Source: Caprimulgus europaeus
Lineage: Eukaryota; Chordata; Aves; Caprimulgiformes; Caprimulgidae
Assembly (NCBI GenBank): GCA_907165065.1
Contig: OU015524.1
Location: 41,297,295 to 41,361,294, forward strand
Length of the DNA: 64,000 bases
Direction: 5' to 3'
The notes below the pieces were generated by a model that ran no database searches, was not told the DNA's origin, and was given only the letters and a program-made list of their open reading frames with translations. Shown piece by piece: positions 12,201-25,500 of the stretch (position 1 is the first letter of the stretch; each line of letters starts with the position of its first letter). The translations under genes and the position numbers were made by a program.

Positions 12201-15200
12201 TCAGAATTTTTGCAGTAGAGAGCTGTGACTATATTGAGGAAGCAAGCTCACAAAAGAACAACATTTTGACTAGGGTTGAATGCAAATTTGCTTGCTTCCT
12301 AAGCCCAGTTTTTTGTTTTAGGAGTGACTGAAGAAAGATTGTGGAAGATTTTACTTCAAAGACCTCACTACCAGCCCTCCTCTGCACTGTGGCAGGGATG
12401 CATGCATGGCAGGTCTATGAGGAACATGGGTGACAATAAGGAATAGAGGATATAATGGAGCTGAACACTTAACAGAGATCCAGTGGGCTAAAGGACTTTT
12501 GCATTTGAGAATAAGGAAGCTGGCTTATTGCACCATTGCTCTGCATTACAGCTACACCACACCGAATAATGATGGAGGCCTGAGACCAAAGTCTGAGTGA
12601 CACGATGCTTAATTGATTAGACAAATAGAAGCATCACATCATTTCTGAACTTCATACTTAATAGGCACAAACAACAGTTTTGGATTGAAATAACTTTATA
12701 AAAGTTAAGCTCCCTGGACTTGTTTGCTAATGCTATATACCATACTCTCCCTTTTTTCACTTGGACAGCACATAACTACAAATAAAGCATGTATTTACCA
12801 TGTAGTATCAGTTCCCAGTTCCACATAAATTTAAAATCAGACCCATATATGATAGCAGGGCTCATTTTAATCTGATATTATTTGGTACTATGCAGAAGTA
12901 CAGATATAACTTCAAGGAAGAAGACAGTACAGTATAAAACTTTGCTTTGTATTTTTAATATTCCATTGTACAGAGATATTATGAAAAGTGATCAAAAAGC
13001 ATTAATAAACCTGAAGTCTTGAAGAATCAGAAGTCTTCATTTTTAAATAAGAGGGAGGAAAAAACTGCTTAGCAACTTGAGAACAGTTAGCAAATGTGAT
13101 GGACCAAACATGGAGCTGTCAGAATAAATTTTCATACAAAGATCTGAAAAAATTAAAAAATCTGCTACAGTGGAAAAGCTGTCTCACTAACTTAACATGA
13201 TATAGGAATGCACGCTTTGGCAATAAGAACATGTACTGAGAGCCAATTTTTCCTCAGGTGTAGTATTAAATATATTAGCACTAAGTGCCTACTTCTAAGG
13301 AACAATGCCGTCTGTAATTATTATTTTCCTTTTTTTTTTCCTCAGAAAAATAAAATTGTCTGACTCTCCATTAGCTTGTATCAGAATAAGTGAGGATGGA
13401 ATATAACAATGTCAAGAAAACAAAAATGCTGTAAATCTAGATAATGAATGACAGGTTATTAGCCAGTGAGTCAGCTCAACCTCAGTTTTTTTCCAGACTT
13501 GGAAGTGTCTAAAAGTGCCCTTTCCGAGCTGAGAGTTCTCCAGAATTTTAACTTCAGACAGATATGTAGACCCAGCAATACATTTATATGGATAAATAAG
13601 TGCCTGTATCTCTCCTAACATGACATAGAGATCCAGGCGTTATCAGGTGAACCAAGGTAATATCCATGCAGCTTGCTTCTGCACAGAGTCCTGGTGCTGA
13701 TTCAAGGACAGGCAGAACTGGGCTGTCATGCTTGTGTGTTTGCTCTCTCTCTTTTATTTTGACTCCTGAGAACTCACTGCAGTTCTAGCACCTCCATACA
13801 CAGGCTATGAGCTCTCATAGAGAAAATTATATCCTGATTGCTTAGAAGTTAATCAATCAGGGATGCAATCTTATCAGAAAATCATCTAATTCCTCCTCTG
13901 CCTATATAAAATTAATCCTCTAACACATATTTTTTACTTCGTTTTAAAACTCACATGATAAAGCTCCTATTATTTGTGTAAGTGGACTGTTAAACAGCTT
14001 AAAGGTCTCATAGCTAACAAATTTTTTCCCCGTGTCAAATTCAAATCCTTTTCATCTATCCCACAACCGTTTGGAGTATTCTAATCAGTTCTTTTTGTCC
14101 TTACATCCCTCAAATGCCTGCAGATCTTATCTTCCTCTTAGAAAGTACATTTGTGATTTTAATCTTTGCAAACCAGTTCTTTGGTGCCTCAGTTGTATTG
14201 ATACTTCTGTTACCCTTTCTGAATACTTCACTTGGGTGCTCCAAGTGTTGTCAGCACTTGAAACATCCAACCATCCAGATTCAAGTTTTAAGTGTTCAGA
14301 TTCACCAGTATTCCTGCTATGTTAAAAGTTTGCACACAAGTAAGTCGCATCACATATTTGCAAACTCAAATCACCATTGCTATTTCTATAAATATATTTC
14401 AACATTAATTCCCAAATTTGGTACAGGCACCATTCTTTTGTTTGGTATTTTGTAATGCAGCTGGAACAAATCGGTCCAGGTGTGTAACTGTCAAAGGGTG
14501 TTAAATGACACAGAAATAGAAAAAAACAGTCTGTGTTCAAGATTGTTTTCACTCAGCTGTGTTTGTCTCCAATAGCCAATAGATAATGTTAAATTTCAGT
14601 TTTCCCCAATAAAATATATTTTCAATACATTCATCTTTTTGTTTGAGGTCCTCTGTATGCTTTTTGGGGGTTGCAAAGAATAGGTAACTATCATCATCAG
14701 AAACAGTGTTTTCAAGGAGCAGATGATGTGCAGAGTATTACTATTGCCATAAAACCATAATATATTAACTCTTCTGATCTTAAATATAAGTGCAAAGCCT
14801 GATTGCAAATGATAAGTAGATTTCACATCTTCAATTTTAGAAAAGGTTACATATGAAAGGAAAGATCCTCCTTGACTGGGAGGACACAAAGGTGCAGATG
14901 AAAAAAAAAGATAAAAAATATAAAATGGAAAATTAAGGTTAATGGGGGGTAGTGCTACTGGTATTCCAAAACACCTTGATAAATGTTAAAAAGTCCTTAG
15001 TCAATGATGATTAGTACTTTCCACCTCTTGTATATGCCTAATGTATATTGATAGAAAACAGGAACCTATCAGCCATGGGTGGCCCCACGATATAAAGTAT
15101 TTCCATGATTCTACTTAAATAAATATTTAAATTGGAGCTAAATACTGCAGGTTGGTAATCCTCCTGAATTATTGTGATTTTGATTACTAAATTCCTCTAG

Positions 15201-18200
15201 AAAGTTTGCAAAGGTCTACTCTGGATGGTGATGAAATATGATTTAACACACCAGCATCTAATGAAATAGTGACACAAACCAAAATGCAAATAGATAGCAA
15301 ATAATGTCAAATTGAAAAGAGAAAGAAAACCTGTACAGATAAGAAAAAAAAACCCTAAACACAACAAAAAACATAGATATGTAATATTGACTATTTTTTA
15401 GAAAAGCACATATATTAATCTGAGAAAAAATGACATGAATATAGTCACACAGAAAGTGGGTCTTTCATAAGCCAAAAAGCTCTATTCTAACACAACATTT
15501 TTGTTAGCCTTCCCAGTGTTATGGAAATGTCAGTTTCAAAAATAATTTCACTTTTTGCAAAATGTATTTCACCTAAATAAAATCAGCAGGCACAGACTTT
15601 CAGAAGATCACTTATTTAACACTGTGCATTGCTTGAATGTGTGTGACAGGAGTTCAACTAACTTAATGCTTGAGTTATTTTTAAAATTCATAATTATGAT
15701 AATAAACTGTAAAAATACACTTGAGATTAATTTTTTATTCATGTAGTGCAGTATCTATCGGTTTACACGTATGGTATTCAGAGTTTCTATTGTTATCCTC
15801 TGAACTGAAAAATCATTTAAGTTCAGAAATGAGGCTTTTAAACTGGCCTGCTGGGTGGAAAGGGACACTGTATTCCAGTGAAATGATTTTATCTAGACAA
15901 AAACAGAACACTGAAGCTAGGGAAAAGACACATAGCTGCCCTCTACTCTTTGAGCCAAAGTACAGCCAAGAATAATGTGTGATATTATCAGCAAGTATTA
16001 CTGCGGTTCTCTGTAGGTGGCAAACATAATACAAGCATCGGCAACTCAGCAAATAAACTAATGGCAATTTTCAAATACTGTAATGGAAACATCAGGGCAA
16101 TTAAAGAAAGGTCAGTAAAACATACACACACTGGCAAGGAACCTAACACTTAGAAAATAACTTGAGAAATAAATTAGAGGGATTTCATTCACCCTCTGAA
16201 TATACTATCAGTGAAGGACAATCATAAAATGATTTTTAAAAGTATGAATACATATATATTCATTTATTCATGTGCTTAGTTATATGTCACAGGAATATTT
16301 CAAGGATCTGATTATTGGATGCATTTTCAAAAATAAAGGCTTTTGACACAAAATCATTTGTGACCTACTTTTATTTTTAAGGCCTTATATGGTTCTGGCT
16401 GGTGTCTGCAACCTGCCAAAGAGAAAGCTGGACAAAGCTAAAGTTAATAGACCTTCATTTCTCCTTTAACTGTGGATCTAAGGATGGTATTATAAGATTT
16501 TATACTGATTACAGTACACTTCATTGTAGCTGGTTTTGAATCAAACCCATCCCCTCTGGCTACTCACATGCAGCTCAGGATACATTTTCCCAGCTGAGAC
16601 TGACATTGCCTCTTTTGCAGAGTTCCCTACAGGTGTGAAGCTAAAAGGGCACATGAGAAACATCTGACTTCCCTTTGGGTTTGCAGGCTTTGGGAAGTGG
16701 GTAGAAACATTTTCCTCTGGTCCTTTGGTCCCTGGCTGCAGTGCCACTGCAGCCAACCTCAGGGACAGCTCCTGCATCCCACTCCTTATGTCGGGAACTC
16801 TCCTCTCTTCCTCACTTGATGGATGAAGCATCTCCCTCATCACCACATTTGTTCAAACACCCGTTCTCACTTGACTTCTTACCATGGACTTCTCCAGCAG
16901 GCAGTTACACTCAAAAATGGTTTTCAGTAAACATCAACACCTTCCACTCTTTTGTGTGTAAAGCAAAAAATAGATATTGACACAGGAAAGCCCCAAAACT
17001 CAAATGTCCCTGTTCCAGTAACTCAATTCAAGGAGTACTTTGGAGTATAGGTCTCATGAAAGACACCATCATTAAACATATGAATTCACATTTTACAAAA
17101 CTAAAAAAGTCCCCAGTAAGAACATAGCTGTGAGACAATGAAACCATTTTCTTCCTCACTGTACCTCCTCAAGTTTCAGATTTTCTGTAGCATCTGTGTA
17201 TAGCTGAGGTACTCCACACACACTGTGTGAAGGGAAACCTCACTAATTTTGCATACTTGACAGATGTGGACTGAAATATAGTTATCCAGAGTAAGAAAAG
17301 TAAGGATTCTGGATGTAAATTGTGTAACACCTAAGACACATGTTCTGTATGGAGTAAATAAGATCATGTGGTACTGTAAATGAAGACATGAGGGGTCCTA
17401 AAGTTTCAAGGAGAAAGAACAGTTAGAAATGCTACAGAAATAATTTTCATGAACTGAAAAAAAAAGCCTATCAGATTATATTTAATACACATCTATCAAA
17501 TCCACTAAATGAAGTGTCAAATTTTTTTTCTGAAACCATTCCAATGTTACCAGCACTTTGAATAATATATATATTAAAAAAAAAAATGCATTGAAAGTAT
17601 TGAAATATTCAGTTATAACATGTCCTGAATAAAATGCAGTGATCTTCGATTTGGCATTATATCTGGTTTTAATGTTTTCATTACACACTAAATTATAAAC
17701 ATTAGAGAGTCCATCAAAATTTCAGATACTTCAAAGCAGATTTTATTTTTACCAGGTTGTATAAAGAATTTGGAGGCTCAGTTCAGATAGAAAATGAAAC
17801 TGCATTTCAAAGCCCCCACAATTCTTCAGAAACATGTTTTTCTGCCTTTCATATAGCAGTATTTAAACTTTGCAGTAGTCTTTGGACTAGTGTTCAATCA
17901 CAGCAAAACTTTTAGTATTCTAGTATATTTAAATATGAACTCTCTTACCAGGCAAACATTGTTTTCAAATGGCTATTCAAAAGAAAGAACTATGAAACAG
18001 GAAATGAAAAGAAATGGAGAGTGATACGGAGTATGAGGAAAGAACATCAGTGGAAACAAATGAAGGACAAAGTAGAAAACTTCCAAACAAAAAGGGAACT
18101 TCAGTGGGATTTTCAAAATTGTTCACTGCTAAGTGTACAAGTCCAAAATAAAAGAACTCAATGTCTAAGCTAATTTTGTAACCAACAAGAGCAATGAAAA

Positions 18201-19444
18201 TAGCCATTTAAAAATTTTCATTAATCTTTTTGGGGTTTTTATAAGCACTGTGATGGACAAATAATTTAATTTCCTCATGCATAGTCTTTTAGGAAAGAGG
18301 GCTGACCACTGAGGGTAAAGCACTTGGAAATCAAATACAGTTTCTACATATGCGTGTACCAGACAGTCTGCCAGACAGGGGCAGCTGCAGCCTGAAGGGG
18401 AAAAGAGCCTTTACACAGGAGCCACACAGCAAGGAGCCCCAGCTGCTCCTGTTCTTACCACCTGGATGGTGCTGCCGACCGCCCAGCTAGCAAATAACCT
18501 TTGCCTTCTACCCAGGAAACTTGCCCCTCCCATACTTGCTGTGTTTCTATTTCTAATAGAAAAGAAGATTCAAATAAATCATAGAGCAGATGCACAAAAA
18601 TGCATCAATAACAGAATTGTATTAGTGTCTGCTGACAGGAAAAGTAATTAATTTCATATTACTAACCTTACGTTAAGAATTGAATCAATACTAATACAAA
18701 GTAAACTGCACTAGATGTACCCATTACTAAGTTAAATGTTCACAATAGGGGATTGCAGTTCCAACCTACTGTGAGTTTATTTGTGATGAGAAATACGAGT
18801 AAGGATTACAAGCAAGCACAATGTATTTTGAAACAGAGATTGCAAGAGATGTTTAGTAAGTTTGCAAACATTTTTACATGTATATCAATAATGGGTGAGG
18901 TACTACTGAAGGCAAGAACAACAGATTTTGTATCTCTGACTCTTTAGCCTCCTGCAAAATTGTGCTGTGGGGCTGGAACTAAAATGTAATATTAATGTCT
19001 CTAATTTGGATTTAAATTGACTATTCCTTCTATACAATAAAATATGAATTTGTAGAATATCCATCTTTTTATTCAACAGAGATTTTTTTTGCTATTCCTG
19101 TTTATTTTTAGAAAAAGTTTTAATTTTATTTTTTTTTACAATAGCATTTCTGCAGCTGTCATGGTATAGAGATAGAAGGGAAACAGCCTGAAGGCATAGT
19201 TCATCTACTAATCTTCTAATCTTCTATTAGACAAGTTGTGTTAATTAAGGAAAGAAGATAACTTTCAGATTCAGGGTTACATGATACATTTTCTTTGTCA
19301 AGAAAGCCAGCAAGAAAAATATCCTATCCCTACACTAGTTCCTCACACCACCACTGCTGTCATGGGCTACATGATGAATTTTATCATTGGTGTAATCCAG
19401 GTAAAAATAATTCCTATTTAGGAAAGGTGGTGGGTTTGGCGGGA
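9246..19444. other. Non-coding AT-rich DNA, no gene recognised
   Basis: About 10 kb with no recognisable exon or transposable element on either strand. The longest open frames (113 codons at 14114-14455, 101 codons at 16541-16846 on the minus strand) have no domain signature and overlap other unrelated frames. A somewhat GC-richer patch lies at about 16540-16870, also unexplained. Short homopolymer runs occur but nothing of note. Confidence 0.6.
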
Positions 19445-19464
19445 TTTTTTTTTTGTTGTTGTTG

Positions 19465-19547
<83 letters not shown>
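19445..19547. repeat. Compound microsatellite T10-(GTT)5-(ATT)26
   Basis: Ten T (19445-19454) are followed by five GTT units (19455-19469) and 26 uninterrupted ATT units (19470-19547). The perfect array implies ongoing or recent slippage and likely length variation between individuals. The homopolymeric tyrosine, asparagine and isoleucine open frames across it are translation artefacts of the repeat. Confidence 0.98.
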
Positions 19548-19549
<2 letters not shown>

Positions 19550-22500
19550 ACAATTCACTGATACCATTAAGACATTGTAACCAGCTGTATCAGAAAAGCT
19601 GAGGAGATGGCAGAATATCATGCTGGGGCAGGACTGAGTGAGTAGGAACAACTATGTTTGGCACCAAGGCTGGTTCACTGTGGAAATCCAGTTTTACAGT
19701 TCCTTTATCCAAGATACTATGATGAAGCAAAATCCCAGGTTGGAACAGGTCAGGCACAAGAGTCCTTAGCTCTTCAGTTACTTGGGTAAAGCAAGTAGGC
19801 AGCACATTTTAAGGGCAGAACTGATAAGCTAGGAGAATCTGGGACACAGAAAAAAAAGTGTTTTGGGTTTCAGAGATTAAGAGATATGGCAGCAGGAAGA
19901 CTATAAGAAGACATAAAACCAAGGTCTCTGCTGAGTTTATTATTTTTTGGTAACCTGGGAAGAGTTCCCAGACTCTTCTACTAAACACCTTTTATATGCA
20001 TCTTATATTGATGATGGTTTGGTTTAACCTCAATAAAAGGTGTTTATATGGGGAAATTAGCCTCCAATAGTAGTTTAGTATTTCTATTCTTTATCAGCTG
20101 TCTGCAGAAGTAAATTGTCTGTACAAGTCCATAGGTAGTCATAGTTGATATTTTCTAAAATTTCCAGGAAGGCATTGAATATGCTAGGTATAGTATAATC
20201 ACTTTGCATTGAGCACTTGTAGGATACATGGATTTTAAATGTTTTGTAGAGAGCACACGTGTTCACAGATTTTGTGTTATGGCTCTGGTGGTTTAATTCA
20301 CTACATAAACAATTAAGCAGCTAAGCTAAATCTCTCTTTAGACTTCACTGTGCACTGGCAAGATCACCACTGGCCACAGTAGAAGATAATCTGCTTCATT
20401 TATATGAAGACATCCGCCCAAGGCACTTAAATTTAAGTGTCTTAATCTCAAACTGAATATTATAGGAGTTATGTATTACCTGCACATTAAGTATGCTTTT
20501 TCTTATCATTATAAGCATTGCTGTCTTAAAGTGTGAATGGACATGTGCAAAACTGGAACCCACTGGATCTCACACTGACTGTCTGAGACACTATCAGAGC
20601 ACCATGTACCGATGGGGAGCCCACAGGCTACCAATCCAGCTCTGCACATGCTTGCAGGGAAGCACCTGGCAGGATGAAAACCCTTGAGGACCAGTGGGAA
20701 AGACTTTGCTCATTCTCATGCCTGTCAAATTGACATGAAGTGCAGCTGTAACCTGGGGAACAGAACTACCCACTGTGCTTTCCTGGGAAGGACTAATGAG
20801 CAACCAAAGTACATATGAGCTTTAAAATTTCGTTTTTAAATTGCAGACTTGTATTGCAGAGTGAGACTTTACAGGAGGAAGTTTATCTTTTCCTGATAGA
20901 CTAGCTACCTTTGTTCTGAAATCACTGAGAGATAATGGAGGCTCATTATGCAATTTTGGAGTTTCTTTCAGCACAAAAAATCGTTGCAATTGGAATCGTG
21001 ACTTTAATTAGCTACTTGATTTGATATTTGGGATTTCTGTGAATTAGAAGAGAGATTAAGAATTGCTAATGCTCTTGCATGTAACCTTCACTCTCAAATT
21101 TCAGTGGCCTCTCTAAAGCTCAGAACAAAGAAATGTGAAGGGGAGTTGTATACGAGATTCTTTTTGGTCTTTTAAAGTACACTTACTCTTCCTACTTATA
21201 GTATTTTTTTGCTAGGATTTCCCCATTGCAGTTGCTCTAATTTCTAGATATAATGCAATTTTATGTTAGGAACACAGAGCTAGAATGCATCTTCTGGATC
21301 ATGAAGGCCATGTTAAGAAATCAAATAATATAATGCATAAACATAACAGGCTCCAGTCCCATCTAATTTCCCCCTCCCCTCCACCTCCAAAAGTGTAGCT
21401 TTAGGCTACACTAAATCACTTCTCGTTTGCTGGCTATGAACGGTCTTCCACTCTAGTTCCAGCACCCTGGGTATTCTTCACATGCATAGATTGTTTCTGA
21501 AGCAGCTCCTGCTGCGCTAGCCACCCCTGTAGGTCTACTGCAACATCATCCACGTGCTAGCTAACAATCCTGAGTGAGGAGGAACCACAGAAACAAATTT
21601 GTTGCATTTTTAATCTATAATTAATTTTAATTAAAACCAAAAAATGACTGCCACTGCTACAAGAAGGAGGCCTTGATTTCCATTCTGTTCCCAAGGTATA
21701 GTGGGAAGCAAAAAGTGTTCAAGACAGCTCAAGTAAGATTGTGCTGCCAAGTGAGTTTCTTTGTAAATATGATATAAAAATAATACAAGGTTCAATTTTA
21801 CTAATCTTAAGGTCAAGTAAACTCCTTTTAAACTTAATAAGAGCAGTTCCTCTTTGAAATTCCTGCTCACTACTTAGTTGGCGCATTTAGAATACCTCCT
21901 AAATGATACAAAAAACTCCATGTTCTCATGTCCATCCTTCTCTATGAAGTGAAACTGAGCATTTCACTGACAGAATAATTGTCCTTCTCTTAAAAGTTGC
22001 TTTTGCTGGATTGTGCACCTATATTCTAGATAACTTGAGAATGTACAGTTTGGCTTTTTCCTTCCCCACAAAACAATAAACAGGCTTTACTGAAGTCAAG
22101 CACACTAAAAGCTTAGTGCCAGTAGAGATGAAAACACATCATCAGGTAATTCTATAAAGTGACACATTTCAAAGCTGTTGAAATAATACAGAAAGAAACC
22201 CTACCATTGTTTACAGCAGGTTTTTTTCTGGGGCAATGAATCACTTCCATTCTTCTCTATGTGATTAATTTTTTTCCTCCTCGTGTAAGTTCATATACTG
22301 GTAAAAAATTTGAAATGAACAAAACTGGCAAGGTAGCTAATTAAAAAATTGCACTGTATAACTTGTGCAATATGTAAACAAGATGCAAATATTTAAAGAT
22401 AAAATAAGGGAGTGCAGGGACTTCACAGGTGTACTTTTAATTAAATTTAAAAATCTCTCTACAAAAAGAGAATATTCTTTAAAGTTATGGGTAAGACTTT

Positions 22501-25500
22501 CACTTTTTGAACAGTCAAATGTCTGTGGCTTTCTGATTAAATGAAGTGCTTTCATTTCCTCCTCTCCCTAAGCAGATATTAATGAACTTTTTTACTTTTT
22601 TACTGTAAAGCATCAAAAGTACTCTAAAAATTAAATTATTGGTTCACTAATGTTTTAAATTTATTTAAATATATTGTACATTTGATGTATTCTTCTTCTA
22701 ATGAAACAGTTCTGTTATTTCATTAGCCTTCATTTATTGAAGATAAATAATAATTAATATAATATTACGTTTGTTTTTCTACATCTAAATATTCACAATT
22801 CACAACCTATTTTACTGTTTGCTAAAATATGATCAGAATTCCATAATTCCATAACCATAAAGTTACCAACTAAACTTTGTATTGAATTAATTAGTCACAA
22901 AATTAACATGTATATTCCTCTCAAGTAAAAATGAGCATGTCCTTCATCACAGAGTACTTCAAAATTGCAAAAGGGCCCAATACATCTGTATTCCTCGTCT
23001 ACTGCAAGGTGAAGTTTTGTAATATCCTACTCTCAGGTAAGGCTCTGAACCACAACACTGGCACATCAGTTATTTTCCACTCGGTCAGGAAAAATCAAAA
23101 CACATGAGGTTCTTAACTTCCAAAGTCAAATGTGAACAGTATATATCGAACATATATAAATACACAGTTATGTAGAGGTAACTTCCTCAGTCACATTTAT
23201 CAGAAGATTAACCAGTCCTTTGACTGAGGGAACTTTCCTTTAAATATGCCTTGGTTTTTTAAACTTTTGCTTTCCTGAATCTTTCCTTCTTCTTTCCTGG
23301 TATATTATCAGCTCTCCAGGGTTATCTTAGAAACAGCTTTGCTTTGAGCCTACTTGTTTTACCTCACTACACACTAAGCCAACATATTCATGGAATGAAT
23401 ACAAATTAAACTCAGACTGAGTTTAAAGGAAAGGAACTAATTTTTGACACTGAATCACTAAGCTAAATAAAATTTTATATAAATGTTTAATTTTAACAAA
23501 TATTTTGAAAATGGAGCATGAGATAAAAAAAAAACCAATACAATTTAGAGCCTCAACCAGACAAACAGTGTTACGTTCAGAACTACACTTCGGCCAGAGA
23601 AGAGACAAGTTTCCTTCAGATTATTGCTTGGATCCTTGGATTTGTCACTTTTGTCATCTTAACTCAACCAACGAAAACATACTAGAACATTTTAAGTATT
23701 ATGAGTGATACTTAGTGTCTGCTCTGGGTATATGTAGGTATGAACCAAAACTTTAACATATGTTATCATTTGCTGAATCAAAGTGCAGTAAATTTACTTT
23801 TCTATTGTCCACACTAACTTTTTTTCCCCCTAGCAAAAATACTTGGCAGATTTCTAGCATATAATATTTCACAAGACTACTACAGTGTACAATGTTGTTC
23901 CTGCTATCACCTACTTTCAGTGAATACTCTTTAGGTTGAGAAACATCCATGACAAGGATGTGTCTATACCTAGCACGCATTATTTTCACAGTGTTAATGT
24001 TTTACAGTGGTTCATGCACAGATTCAGTTTCCCAAATGTCCTAATGAGCTACTCCAACTTCCTTCAAGAAGGACCTTACCAACAAGGACCTCTGGCAGGG
24101 GAAAGTGAGGTGCAGTTTAGCCTGTCTGGTTCTAGCCTCTGATATGTGAGATATGCAGGACAGATGTAAAATTACTTTGGGCCAGCAAAATAACTCCCTT
24201 TCTGATTGTACATACGCACCTTTGGTGGCTCACACAGGCATGATCTCTTTGGCTGCGCACAAGGTAACAGAGCAAAACACTGCTCCTTCCTTGTTAATTT
24301 CTTTAAAATGACAATCAAGCTTTTAGTATACGATCTTCTCTCAGTAGATTTTTACCTGGCTAAATACCATGCAAAGTATGGTCCCCTTACTTGGTCCCTA
24401 AAAGCAGTGCTGTCCTCACTTTGGCTTGAGTTCCTTTGTTTGAGAAGTCCATGTAACAGCCAACCTGCCAGAGTGCATAGACCGATCTTCTCAGGAACAT
24501 GAACACAATGGCTACAAGTGACACTGTCATTAGTTCTCACTTGATGATTTTTAATGTTTTTTCTGCCTTTATTGAGCCAGATTCCAACCTTGTTCCTATG
24601 AGGCACACAGTGATGCATACAGTCCACTGCCTTATCAGAGCAGAACCATCCAGAGACAGGCAGTACTGCTCAATCTAAACATAACAAGTCAAGATTTTAG
24701 CCCTTTCAACACATAAAAATAGGAGTAACATACACATAGGAAATAATCGCTTGTAAAAGTCATGTTTCAGAAACACTTTACTATTTCCATAAAATAACAG
24801 CTACCCTAGCATAAGTATTTTTAATTTAGAACAAGAATTTCTATTTTTTCTTGCGCTGCTAGACATGCTTCTGACCAGCAAAAAGTATTAAACTCTTAAA
24901 AAAAAGAAAGTATTTTCATTTGTGAAGTAGTGCAAGAAAGTTACTGAGTATCTGGGGCAGAAAGTGATTGCTTTACTGAATACACAACGCAAAGGAAGAA
25001 TGAACTTTTTTTATGGAAACACTGAAGTGTAAACCAATTAATAAGACTCAGCATCCCTTTTCAAACAGAGAGTAAGTAATAAGCTTAAGGTAGCCAATAA
25101 ATTACTCCTGACCAGAATGTTTTCATCCTATCTGTACAGTGTAATACACGGACTGTCCCAGTCCTCAGCCACTCACACCTTCAGTCCAAAATCCTTTGGA
25201 ATTAAAGCGCTGCATGGACTGTAGAAGACTCAGATCAGAGCCTGTATCCACAATACAGTGAGCAGAGATCCTGAGAGTGGGTTTTTTTAATATTATTTTC
25301 TTCATACATGTCTAATTGCATTTAACTACATACATTTGGTCTTAACAACTGCATTTTTTCAGCATAATATCTTTATAAATTAATACACTGATTTTGATCC
25401 TCTAGGGCAGATTTCTGGTCATATTTACTGAATGGAAAATTAAGTATTTAGAAGAACTACAATAAGACTTCACTGACAATCCCTACATCTTGCTAGAGTC

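Noticed and set aside
19295-19553. Open frames with long tyrosine, asparagine or isoleucine runs
   Set aside because: They are translations of the (ATT)26 microsatellite in different frames and not genes.
21260-21400. Old reverse-orientation CR1 tail
   Set aside because: Only a loose resemblance to the CR1 3' UTR reverse complement. No octamer and no extended match.
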